A stretch of DNA of 64,000 nucleotides, taken from the NCBI RefSeq assembly GCF_002288925.2, contig NW_022098021.1:32931203-32995202 (forward strand). Reading direction: 5' to 3'. The translations under genes and the position numbers were made by a program. The DNA is from Delphinapterus leucas. Its lineage: Eukaryota > Chordata > Mammalia > Artiodactyla > Monodontidae. Positions 49,936 through 60,705 of the stretch are shown here, piece by piece (the first letter of the stretch is position 1; every line of letters begins with the position of its first letter). The notes under the pieces are model-generated. The model saw nothing but the letters and a program-made list of their open reading frames with translations, was not told where the DNA came from and did not search any database.

Positions 49936-52900
49936 AGTTATATACCAGCTCTGGTCAGACTTTGCTTGAGGGTTCAAGAGGGGAATCAATTCCCCGGCTC
50001 TTCTAGCCTGTGTGATGGTCAGCCGTTTATGTTGCCTACTAAAGGAAACTCTACCCTTTCTCATATTCATGCATCTTTCAAACCTGATTAGGCCAAAATA
50101 CTGTAGACTCTGAGCTGACTATGGATCAATATTTACATACCTGTCTACAACCTCGGAAGTTACCGTACAGTAATGAAAGCCGGCAATTACAAAGCTCTTA
50201 GCAGAAAAATATTCCTTTCCAGCCCTGAGCTTGTGCCAGGGAGAGTGAACAGAACTCTAAAACCTGTGGAGGTGTCAGCGTCAAATCAGAGACCTCAGAA
50301 CTGGGATCTTAATGTTTATCTAATCCCACCACCCAGTGTACCCGTGATGATGCCGAGGCCCAAGAAGTGCAGTGAGGTGCTCTCAGTTCCAAGTGGGTTC
50401 CCAGTTCTCGCCCCAGTGCTCTTTCCACCACATCCCACAACCTCAGAAACAAGGCTGGATGAGGTCACTGGACTTTCACTCCTACCCTCTTGATTCTGAT
50501 CATAGACCAGATTTTCCCTGAGAGAACGAGTTCCTAATGGGCAGCCCACGCAGGTTGCAGCAAATTTGTAGTGTCAAGGCCTCCAAGAGACTATTTCATT
50601 TTGGAGTCTTTCTTCCACTCTCAGATAACCAAGAGAGGCTGCAAGATGTGCTCTTATCTAGAAAGCCAGGCCTCATAGTGTCACCTAGGGTGTGTCTAGG
50701 ATGGCATCCTTTCCCCAGGCCCGCAGGGTATTGGTTACTCTGCCGTCTCCAGATTCCTGTAGCTGCTGTGGGCAGTCACATCCATGCCAACCCCCAGCTG
50801 CCCGCAGCCCCACCAAGCAAAGAGGTGCTATTTAGACAGAACTTTCCTCAGGAACGCACTGACTATTGTTAAGTCTGCCTGATTCAACCTCTTGTCAGTC
50901 ATGTGATTCCAAGAGTCCTCCATCAGAAGATAAAGATTCCTTAGTTAATTTCCAAGCTTCACCTGGAAGCTTCCTAAGCTATCTGCATGCCCCCTTTTGT
51001 TGGTCCTGAGCAAAAAATCCAGGTCATCTCAATTAACAAGAAAGAGAATGAGAACAACGAGTATTTCAGGGAATTAAGAAAAGGTTTACAAATAGGCCTC
51101 ATGGATACGGTTTGTTTTCTGGTATTTTGTAGGAATTTCTCTCCAATGTCCATTTCCTGCTTTATGACTCTGGCATTATTAGAGCTTCTGCTTATTTACA
51201 ACCTTTACTGCCCTCATGGCCACTCCAAACAGCCTTCTCTGTGTATCCTTTCACCTCCAACCCCTCTGCTAATTGCTCAGTTCTGGGTTTTGCTTTTTTC
51301 ACTTTCAAATTTCTGAGAGAAAAATCTCATTGCCCTGCCTTATCCTTTTTTGGAGAAAGCTGTTGTGTCAAACCACCTAATAAACCTCTGGGGAACCTAA
51401 ATATTTGCTGGCCTTCCGTCACTTGCTCTAGGAGATGGTGTGCTACATAAAATGTCATATAAAATGCTTAAGGGACCATCGAGACTTGCCTTCCTTGACC
51501 AGCAGCTGGATGGCTGGGGTGGGGCACGGGCAGGGGGTGTGATTCCTAGGAGAGCAGTGAACGTGGCCTGTCTGGTCCGAATCCCAAAGAGCCATGTGGA
51601 TGAGGCGATGTTGCTTCTCCTCCCTCTCAGCAGCCTGCATTCACGCATAGAACGGAGTGACCTCAAGGCTTCCAGGCAAATAATAAACCGTTCTGCTCCC
51701 CCTGACCACCCTCCAGAAATATTCCGGATCCCGGTTGAAAGAAACTTTGGTAGGCTAAAAAGGGGGAACATGTATAGATTCCTGTGTGCCCAACTTTATT
51801 TCATTTAGTAACTTAGGCAACAAAGAAAAATGGACCCTGGGCCTCTTTGAACCAAACCTTAAATGCATTTTGGTATGTGATTTAGTTTCAGAAAAAGAGA
51901 CTACTGGCTAAAAACCCTACCTCATGATAATTTAGATATTGAAAATGATGCATTTGTATCTTGGCTACTTTATGGATGAAGGGGCTCCCGAGTTTTGGAT
52001 GATTCATTCCTTACTATACAGAGCATTTGCCATTACTAACTGAAGATTAAATTGAAGAGACTCTATACCTTACACATGGGAAAATATTTGCATTTTAACA
52101 TCTCCAGGATGCTATTAAACATCTAAGAAAGATCCATAAAAGAAAGTGTGTCCTAGAGCTTGAAATAGAAAGTAATTAGAAAAAGTAGAAATAGAGTTCC
52201 TATTTTTCAGAAAGGAGCCATATCATCCCATAAATCTTTGAAAAGAAGTTTTCTTTGGCCCTGCTCTAAGCATTCAAATGCTTCCCAGGAGCACCTTGAC
52301 CTTAAATTAACATTTATAGAGTTTAGCTGACATCAAGCTTTGCAGTTTAATGGAAGATGTAAAGTTGAAGAAGGTAAGTAGTCTAAATTGGTATTGTATA
52401 TTAAGTTCCTAATAAGGATGCATTTCTACAACTACCACCATTTTCATTTATTTCCCCCTCTAGAACAATAGTAACAATTGGCAAATATATGTAATGTATT
52501 TTATCTCATGAATAATACATTTTTATATGTTAACCTCACGAATCGGAAACAGTTCAACAATAACAGCAGCATTAATGCTGTCTTCTTAAGAAAGGGTGTA
52601 TGTGATAATATCTGCACTGTCTGACCTTGATAATGGTGTTTTCTGTAGAATCTATGATATAAATATAGGTTGGAAGAAATATTAACCAAGTGTTAATAAC
52701 AAAGAGGCATCTTTTAAAGAAGAAAATATACAGTGTTACCTATTGATTTTGTTACAGATCAAATGAAAATGAGATACATTCCATTCTGTTCAAACCAGGA
52801 ATGTCTTCTAAGTGTAATGTGAATCTTGGAGAGTAATATATAAAGCATGAAGATGGTGTTTCAATACTACTAATGAGTTTTCCTTGGTTGTATTGCAGAT

Positions 52901-55579
52901 AAAAATGGGCTCCCGATATATATACATATCTCTGTACTGCATGAAGCCCAATTTATAAACACTTGGCATTAGCACACAAAGGAAAAGTCCATTTCTCCAA
53001 GTGTTTAGGCTGCCAGGATAACAGTGGTTTGGTCCCAAGAAAAGATACTTTTGGAAAAGCAGGTGACTAGGAGAACTAGTTCTGCCCTTAGACCTGGACA
53101 AAAAGCTCTGGGCTTTGGGCCAGGGGACCTCGGCTGCTTCCTCTTCCTTCCCCCTTGTGCTTGGAGCACCTCCTCAAATGATCTAAGTCCTCCTCCGGTG
53201 GCTGTGACCAGCCCAAGTGGCAGTGCCATCCCAGCAGGGTGCCCTGCCCCAGACCACTCTGTGTGGGCCCCAGGCTCCATCGCTCCTCTTTGGGGTGCTC
53301 TCCAATACTCACCTCCCAGCCCCCAAGTGTGGGGTCAGCCAGATGCTCTGGGGAACTGCTGGACTCACGTTGGTGAGGCTTGTCCTGGGGCCCTGAGGCT
53401 GGTTGCCCATTCCTGGAGGGCAGCCACGTGAGCAAATTGTTCTTGCAGAAAGTTCAGTCTTTCTGTCAAAGGAATGTATGGGCTACCAGAATGATGCTGC
53501 CAGGATGACTTTGGATAATTCAAGTTGTTTATACAGACAGCTTCTCTTTGAAAAAATATTTGCCTCCCCCCATCCCAAGGTAGGGATGGCCCTGTGGTAA
53601 ACAACAAGAATTAAAATTCTAGCCAGATTAAAAGAAGACAAGAATGGTTCCCCTTCTTCAAAGTTGATGAGATATCACTTACACAGGAGCTAAGAAGTAA
53701 ATTAATTCTTAGTAGTGAAATGTCTGGGAAAATAAAATGTTTTACAAAGAAAAGAAAATGTAAATCAGGACCTACTGATAGGCACTTATGATAAAAACAC
53801 TTACTGTAGCATAGAGGGTGAAATCTCTTTTGTAGGAGACTTCCTTGGCCCTATCAGACTCCGCCTTGAGCCCTGCCCCGTGTCCTCTGTCTTGCTTCCC
53901 GCTGAAGCCATGGCTACTGTGGACAGGTCTGCACAAGCTCTGACTCATGCTGAAGGAATTGCTTCTCTCACCTGCTCTGGGATCCCTGCCTGTGGTGTGC
54001 GACATCCAAGGCCTCGGGTGTGAGAAGGAGTTAATTCCCAGTGGGCAACTCTCAACCAAAGGAGTGCCAAGGGAGATCCTAGAGCCAGTGGATAAAGGCT
54101 GTGATCCTTCAGGTGGACGGTTCTACTCTGCTACTCAGGAGGTGCCCGCAGGGTAGAACTCCAGAGTTGTGACCAACTCAGTCATGAACACTTGATTTGC
54201 CCTCTCCTCCTTCCTGCTTTCACTCTCCCTGGTCCTTCACTCTTGGTCCCCAGGATCACTTAACAGAATAAACTACCTGCACAAAAGCCTAGGGCTCAGG
54301 CTTTGTTTTCCTAGGAGGAACTTGGCTTAAGACTACAGGCAAACATCCCAGGTCACTCTAGTTATTCCCCTAAGTTCCACATGGCCTCTCTTCCATGAAT
54401 TATCTATCACTTAAGCATGTCTCAGTGCAGCACAAAGAGCCCTCTGCATGTGCATATATTTACAAAGTTTACCACACTGATATAAAGACACACGGTTATC
54501 CCATCACTGCCTGCTGGAGACTATTGATTAAGAAAGAGGGCCCATATCTTATGTCCCTTTGGTACTCCTACTAGCATCCAAGATGTTGTTTTACATTCAC
54601 TGGATAGTTTATGGTGTTGGACCACTGGTAACCTGCAGAAAGTGGCCGTATAAATAGAACTGTAGACTTCCCTCAATTCAGTCAATGTGGATGGAGGCAA
54701 AAAACCATTTTCCTCTAACAGGAATATTACAAACAATGGGTATTATATTTTTTAAGATGTCTAACTGGCTTTATAAAAATGCAGGTTTTTATTTACCTTC
54801 TACCTACTTACCAAGTGTCATTGGAATGGTATAAAAATCACTAACTGCTGTGTTTGTATAAATGAAATGATTGTCAGAATATTCATAAAATTTCAACTTT
54901 CCTAGGATTCTGTATTTTAGGAAAAACATTCACAGTTGTGCATAGTATAATTTAAATGACTGAAGCCAGGCTGCCAATATATTCAAATTTCCTTAAGACT
55001 TTAGGATATATAGAAAAGTGGACAAGTATTTGTTAAAAATAAACAGGCAAGTCAGAGATAGAGTAATGGAAGTTACACACAGTCACTTACATATACCCAC
55101 ACATGATCAATGAGGCCTGTGGCATCTGCAAGCAACAATTTTCCACAGTCCCAAAGGGAGAGTGGGATGATTAAAGTGTTTCCTCTTGGACAGGCATCGT
55201 TGCTCTTTAAAAAGGAGAAAGCTCTAGTTCACATCTGGTTGAGGTACATTATTGAAATACATTCCAGACATTGCTTTTTTTGGGCAAACAGCTGGAAATC
55301 TTTTTTTTTTTTTTTTTCTTAAAATTTTGATCTGCCTAATCCTCAGCTTCCTCTGGTGGAGAAAAAAGACAGTACAATTGGCAAAGAAATATACCCCTTT
55401 TATGAACACCTCTGTTCCAAGCATGCAATGTAATGTTTTACATATGTTATTTCTAGTAGGGTCACTGAGAAATGCACAATTGATAAGCTGTATCTGAAAA
55501 GGTCACACTTGCATGCATTTTGTTGTTGTATCTTATATAGTCCCTATTTTTATTGTTAAAATAGCCTATATCAGCTAGT
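49936..55579. other. Long stretch without recognised genes or clear repeats
   Basis: I see no exon I can defend. Open frames at 51440-51808 (122 codons), 51397-51771 (minus, 124 codons) and 53024-53431 (135 codons) overlap on opposite strands or lie in GC-rich patches and show no recognisable domains. A weak MIR/L2-like patch may lie near 50310-50420. A T-run is at 55302-55318. This is the least repeat-dense part of the window. Confidence 0.4.
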
Positions 55580-56040
55580 CTTTAGTCAGGAAAATAGACG
55601 CCAGAATAAGTATTTCAAGCAGAGGAATTTCATACAGGGAATTATTTACACGAGTTTGAAGTCTAAAAGAGCAGAGAGAAAATGCTGAAGTAGCCCTAGG
55701 GTTAGTAACCTCTGGAAGCAGCTACCATCCCTAGGCCTGGGGGAACAAAAGAGAGGGGAAGGGGATCATCAAGACCTAGGACCTCAGGGGCGGCCTCCTC
55801 TTCACCCCACAGCTGGTGTTGGTCTCCTGAGGTGCTGGGAGTGCCAAAAAAGCCTGAGGCTGGACTGGTGGCTGTTGGAGCTGGAGAACAAGATAGATAC
55901 CTTCTCCCTTCCTCCTGCCTCCATTAGGGAACCTAACAGAAGGTGGACCCAGGGTAGCCTGTGAAGTGCCATTCATAGAATCTCAGCCCCAGCATCACAG
56001 AGCAGGTCACAGAAAGGTGGCTTTGGAGCTGAGAGACAGT
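55580..56040 (-). repeat. Probable ancient interspersed repeat, class not assigned
   Basis: 'gtcaggaaaatagacgccag', 'gcctgggggaacaaaagaga', 'tgccaaaaaagcctgaggct' and 'gctgttggagctggagaaca' have the feel of a common ancient mammalian repeat. I cannot name it; orientation is a guess. Confidence 0.35.
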
Positions 56041-56790
56041 ATGCAAATCACCAGTCCAGAGCTCTGCAATAATCACTAATTAATATAGTACCTTTGTGTT
56101 TAGATTTTTGTACAGAGCAGACAAAATTTACTTTAAGACTCTTTAAAACCAGTTGTAGTTGTTTTATGCCTTGGAGCTTTGGGATCACAAGGGTACAGAG
56201 TAAGGTTAAATGCATCATTTGTAATACTCCTAAAAGATTATTATGAGATGAAAATACTCTGTTAACATTATAAATAAGGTTATGTATTAGATATAAATTA
56301 ATATATATAACTATATATTATGCAATAATACATATAATATTTATATATCATATATATTAAATTATGTTTCTAAACTTTTTTTTGTACCTGATCTTATGAA
56401 TCAGCTGACAGATACAACAACATTTTAGAAAGTTAGATGAGTTTCTATTGGCTTCAAATATAACATGCTACAAAATTTCAGGAAGGGTTAAGCTTTCCAA
56501 ATTCCACACCAGAGGACTTGTTTCAAGATTTACTTTCATTAAGCATCATTGAAGCCAACTTTCTACAGGACCACAATGAGCTTGCATCCTTAATTGGCTC
56601 TAAATTAGTAACATGTAGCAACTCTTCCTAACCTCTTCTATTTTTCATCCAGTGGGCTGTTCCCCTAAAACTTCCAGAGTATTAATTTTCTTACATTGTC
56701 CCTTTATACATAAAGAGGTGTTATTTATTGACTCAATGTCCAGTGTCAGAAGTAGAAATGCTTTCTTTCTGGAGAGCAGAGATGATGAGG
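56041..56790. other. Unassigned AT-rich stretch
   Basis: An AT-rich, locally self-complementary patch lies at about 56285-56365. No gene recognised. Confidence 0.4.
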
Positions 56791-56799
56791 AGAAAAACA

Positions 56800-57180
56800 T
56801 TTAAAAGTCAGAAAATTGAGTTCAAGCTCAGTTATGCCCCCTATTATCTGGGGTGTAATCTACATGTGGTATACTGTTTTTATAATGGGGTTTCTCAGCC
56901 GTGGCAGGGCTGATATTTGAGGCCAGGTTATTCTTTGCTGTGGGGGGCTGTCCTGTGCATTGTATGTTGCTCAGTAGCATCCCTGGCATCTCCCTACCAG
57001 ATGCCAGTAGACCCTTCAGATCTGTGACAACCCAAAATGTTCCCAGGCACTGCTAAATCTGCCCCAGTTGAGAACCACTGCTCTAGAGTGTATTTCCTCA
57101 GCTAGTTGTAGTTACCACTTCACATGGTTGTTATAAGGGTGAGACAGATATTGTATAGGTATCAGTGGTCCTAGCATGGG
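56800..57180 (+). repeat. MIR SINE split by a hAT element
   Basis: 'gaaaattgagttcaagctca' near 56812 and 'cctcagctagttgtagttac' near 57097 are the two halves of a MIR on the + strand, separated by a MER20-like transposon. The right half continues to 'ggttgttataagggtgagac'. Confidence 0.6.
56888..57082 (-). mobile_element. MER20-like hAT DNA transposon
   Basis: 'tttctcagccgtggcagggc' at the left and 'gttgagaaccactgctc' at the right are the terminal repeats. The interior 'tgtcctgtgcattgtatgtt', 'gatgccagtagacccttcag' and 'acaacccaaaatgttcccag' follows the MER20 order, reverse complemented. Confidence 0.75.
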
Positions 57181-57303
57181 CTCAAATTAAGCAGATCGGT
57201 ACACAGTTGGTAAAATGTGGGGTGTGTGTTACCTCTTGGAGGAAATCAACATGTTTTTGACTATGGGGCCTTGCTGCTAAAAATGTGGTCAGATCAATAT
57301 TGC

Positions 57304-57663
57304 CTTGCATATACCCAGAGAAAACCATAATTCAAAAAGACACATGCACCCCAATGTTCATTGCAGCACCATTTACAATAGCCAGGTCATGGAAGCAATG
57401 TAAATGTCCATCAACAGAGGAATGGATAAAGAAGATGTGGCACATATATACAATGGAATATTACTCAGCCATAAAAAGGAACGAAATTGGGTCATTTGTA
57501 GAGATGTGGATGGATCCAGAGACTGTCATAGAGAGTGAAGTAAGTCAGAAAGAGAAAAACAAATATCATATATTAATGCATATATGTGGAACCTAGAAAA
57601 TCATACAGATGAACCAGTTTGCAGAGCAGAAATTGAGACACAGATGTAGAGAACAAACATATG
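57304..57663 (+). mobile_element. L1 fragment (ORF2 end and part of 3' UTR)
   Basis: It begins abruptly at 'gcatatacccagagaaaacc' and runs through the ORF2 C-terminus (MFIAAPFTIARSWKQ, then MEYYSAIKRNEIGSF) into the 3' UTR, stopping at 'gagaacaaacatatg' without poly(A). The lineage matches the copies at 3377 and 42236. It is truncated on both sides. Confidence 0.92.
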
Positions 57664-57680
57664 CGCCACCAGGGAAGCCC
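57664..57680 (-). mobile_element. Remnant of a CHR SINE head
   Basis: CGCCACCAGGGAAGCCC, the complement of the conserved SINE head, directly abuts the L1 fragment. The rest of the SINE is missing. Confidence 0.85.
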
Positions 57681-57692
57681 AAGATTTAATTT

Positions 57693-57937
57693 TAATAAAT
57701 ATATTTCAAAGTATTGCATTAAATACTATTACTATTGCATTAAAATATTATCTATCTTGATTACTAAGTTTTTTGTCACTCCCTTAAATTTTGTGCCTAG
57801 TCCCAGCCCTGATAGATGCAGGCCCAGGCCAGTCTTACTAAATCAGAATTTCCTTTTTAATGAGATCCCCAGGTGATGGAGATGCATAAAAGCTTCCGAT
57901 GCCCTGCTGTAGTTGCCCCAGAAGCGGCAGCAGGGGG
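57693..57937. repeat. 245-bp tandem duplication, copy 1
   Basis: From 'taataaatatatttcaaag' to 'ggcagcaggggg'. Every base I compared is identical to copy 2 at 57938-58182. The unit contains a MER5A-like patch ('ctaaatcagaatttcctttt', 'ccccaggtgatggagatgca'). Short frames in the two copies give the same peptide. Confidence 0.97.
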
Positions 57938-58182
57938 TAATAAATATATTTCAAAGTATTGCATTAAATACTATTACTATTGCATTAAAATATTATCTAT
58001 CTTGATTACTAAGTTTTTTGTCACTCCCTTAAATTTTGTGCCTAGTCCCAGCCCTGATAGATGCAGGCCCAGGCCAGTCTTACTAAATCAGAATTTCCTT
58101 TTTAATGAGATCCCCAGGTGATGGAGATGCATAAAAGCTTCCGATGCCCTGCTGTAGTTGCCCCAGAAGCGGCAGCAGGGGG
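57938..58182. repeat. 245-bp tandem duplication, copy 2
   Basis: Exact copy of 57693-57937, head to tail with no spacer. It runs directly into the G-rich edge of the CpG-rich island. Confidence 0.97.
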
Positions 58183-58239
58183 AGGGGGTGGGCATAGGGA
58201 GGAGAGCTCCGGAGAGTTTCAGATCTGGGTTCCTCAGAT

Positions 58240-58600
58240 ATTCCTCATGCGCTCGTGAGATACTGGCTGCAGGCAAAGCTGTGGGAGCCGTGTTCACGCG
58301 GGGTTAGGTGAGACATCTCCTCTTTGGATGCCTAGCAGGTAAAGTGTGACGCAAAGAACGCGACAATCCTCTGAGATGACCAGTCTGCGGCTTTGGAAGC
58401 CGGGCGAGTGCGCCTTCTGATAGAGCGCGTTGGCGCCCTCCAGTGGACCCGGGGAGCCACTGAGCGAGACAAGGGCCAGACTCCGCGTGGGAGCCGCGCG
58501 CAGGGCGCAGGCGCAGAAAGACAGAGCCGGTGGGTGGGTCTTTCAAGTGGCCCAAGGCCTGCTATACGGTGGTGAGGGCAGGAACCCGTTATTCCGGTAA
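58240..58600. promoter_or_regulatory. CpG-rich island, possible orphan promoter
   Basis: This is the only GC- and CpG-dense stretch of the window that is not a SINE. CpGs cluster at 58250-58300, 58345-58440 and 58460-58590. It contains GCGCAGGCGCAG (58505-58516), two GCGCA half-sites resembling an NRF1 site, and 'ccgggcgagtgcgcc' near 58399. I see no TATA box and no linked gene. The 83-codon frame at 58304-58555 (minus) lacks any recognisable domain. Confidence 0.55.
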
Positions 58601-58862
58601 CTTGGCTAGTAGCTAGAAACTGGAGAGAGAGAAGAAAACTTAGGTTACATATACTCTTTAATTTATTTTGATTGAAATTTTGAGCGCCTCTTCTGCCCTG
58701 AGCAATGGTGGATGAAATGCATGTGGTTAGTCTTCAACAAATATTATTAATTACATAAAAGAGTGAATCCTGAGCTTCAACTCTTGACTTGGCCACATGG
58801 GCACTTTTCTCTATGTGAGTACATTATAGACCAGAAATAGTTGTGCATATTATAGCCCTGGA

Positions 58863-58935
58863 CCAGTGGTTCTCAAACCCGTGGAACTCAGTTATTTTGA
58901 AGGACATGCCAATTTTTATGCATGCCAAAATTGCA
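58863..58935 (+). mobile_element. hAT-type terminal sequence
   Basis: CAGTGGTTCTCAAACCCGTG is a typical hAT-Charlie terminal motif; no matching right end is seen nearby. It may belong to the same unit as the inverted repeat that follows. Confidence 0.45.
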
Positions 58936-58973
58936 TTGACAATTAAAAGTCTCGTGTGCGTGCGTGTGTGTAA

Positions 58974-59163
58974 AATGATTTTTCTTTAGGTCATTTTTCT
59001 CACTTAAAATCATTTTCTTTTCTTCTAGTTTTTTCTTTTGTCTGCTAAGTAAGGGTGGCAGAGAGGACTGAGCCCCAGAACAAGAGAGCCTGGGGCACAA
59101 AATTCTGATATGTGCTATTAACACTGTATTTTTTAATCATCTGGACAATACTTAAATTTCTTA
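58974..59163. repeat. Long inverted repeat, left arm
   Basis: About 190 bases that pair with the reverse complement of 59525-59714 at roughly 75-80% identity by eye. Anchors are 'aatgatttttctttaggtca', 'gtggcagagaggactgag' and 'gcacaaaattctg'. The family was not recognised. Confidence 0.85.
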
Positions 59164-59264
59164 GATGGTCCTCATCTGCTAAATATGATTATAAAAGTAT
59201 AGTCCACACTTTAGAGTTTTCAATATTTTAAGCATAAGATCTCCTTTAAAAATAAAAGTGTACA

Positions 59265-59473
59265 GGGCTTCCCTGGTGGCACAGTGGTTGAGAATCTGCC
59301 TGCCGATGCAGGGGACATGCGTTCGTGCCCCTGTCTAGGAAGATCCCACATGCTGCGGAGCGGCTGGGCCCGTGAACCATGGCCGCTGAGCCTGCGCGTC
59401 CAGAGCATGTGCTCCGCAATGGGAGAGGCCACAACAGTGAGAGGCCTGCGTACCGCAAAAAAAAAAAAATAAT
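59265..59473 (+). mobile_element. CHR-type SINE (short variant)
   Basis: The head 'gggcttccctggtggcacag' to the A-run at 59457-59469. It sits in the loop of the inverted repeat. Possible imperfect flanking repeat: AATAAAAGTGTA (59251) versus AATAAAAGCATGTA (59474). Confidence 0.93.
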
Positions 59474-59524
59474 AATAAAAGCATGTAATATACATACATT
59501 TAATATAATTTTGATATATGTGTG

Positions 59525-59714
59525 TAAGAAATTAGGGTTTTGCTGAGATGATTTAAAAATATACAGTGTTAAAAGCATGTTAGCAGAATTTTGTGCTCCA
59601 GACTCTTGTCCTCCAGCTCAGTCCTCTCTGCCACGTTCACTTGGCAGACAAAAAGTAAACTATGAGAAAGCAAACTATTTTAACTATGAAAGGTGACCTA
59701 AAGAAAAATCATTT
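59525..59714. repeat. Long inverted repeat, right arm
   Basis: Reverse-complement partner of 58974-59163. Anchors are 'cagaattttgtgctcc', 'ctcagtcctctctgccac' and 'tgacctaaagaaaaatcatt'. The match stops within a few bases of 59714. Confidence 0.85.
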
Positions 59715-59877
59715 CAAGACCAAGCTGGTTGCAGCAAATTCATTAGCCTTCTCCAGTATGAAAGCTAGTGTCTGGGTGACATTCCAAGGTTACTAATGCT
59801 TGTCAGTCCAACAACTTTCAGACTCTACGTGATGGGGAATCTTTGGGGTTTGGCATCAAAGGAGAAAGGATGTAAAA

Positions 59878-60000
59878 ATGGCCCTGATGGATGTTCTGAG
59901 GTTGTTTGATCTAAATCCAGAGAAAATAGCAGCTATCACAGCTGATGGAGTACCCGCTATAACTGGGAAGACGAATAGTACGGAGGAAAAAAAATTAAAG
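59878..60000 (+). pseudogene. Possible hAT transposase fragment
   Basis: The first 40 codons of the frame at 59878 read in part LNPEKIAAITADGVPAITGK. An 'I-x-x-DG-x-PA-x-x-GK' pattern is typical of hAT (Charlie/ZBED-like) transposases. Upstream sequence shows no continuing frame. It is short, so the assignment is tentative; chance is possible. Confidence 0.35.
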
Positions 60001-60479
60001 TCAGAAAAGCTGGTGCCAGACATTTTATCATATCTTTATTTTATTTTTTACAAACCAAGCTTGACAACTTGGAAATCCCTTTGTGCAGTTTATAAAATAA
60101 TGAATTCTAAATGAAGGCCTGCATTCACCGACAGACCGAGCAATTATGTAAACAATTTCTGTTCCCCAATATGGCTCCCTGTCATTGCATTTTCAAGTCA
60201 AGTCACTTCCATGAGGTGGAACAGTAATACATGTGATGCATATCTTTGAAGCGTTAGCTATCAGACATGGGAGGATGCCAGTTACTTGACATCCCAATGA
60301 CAAGAAAGGTATCTTGTGTTATATTTCTACTTCTGATTTACACTCAGGGAAGAGTCAACTGAAAGACAGAAGTACTACAGGATAATTTGTATTCTTGTAT
60401 TATTTCTCCTATGTTCAATGGTGTTTATCCCCTGATTTCATTACTATGTCTGTGTCTTATTTTCAAGCTCCTTTTAAAT

Positions 60480-60533
60480 ACACACACACACATACACACA
60501 TATACACTCTCACACTCATTCACTCACACACAA
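60480..60533. repeat. Imperfect (CA)n microsatellite
   Basis: CA units interrupted by TA, TC and TT dinucleotides. Confidence 0.9.
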
Positions 60534-60579
60534 CTATTTAAAGTTGCAATTAGTCGTATGCTTTCAGCGTGTTTTCTCG

Positions 60580-60705
60580 TGTTAATGCTTGTCCTTCCAT
60601 CTGGTTCCAAGCTCCTGGAGAACAAGCACGGTGTATATTATGCCCTTTGTGTTCTCCCCACACAGTGAGTGTTCAATAAAGACTATTGACTGACTGACAC
60701 ATCTC
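60580..60705 (+). repeat. L2 LINE 3' tail
   Basis: 'ccaagctcctggagaacaag', 'tgtgttctccccacacagtg' and 'gttcaataaagactattgac' resemble an L2 end on the + strand. Confidence 0.6.

Noticed and set aside
53024..53435. 135-codon + strand and 115-codon minus-strand frames
   Set aside because: They overlap on opposite strands in a GC-rich patch, with Pro/Ser/Gly-rich composition and no recognisable domain or splice context.
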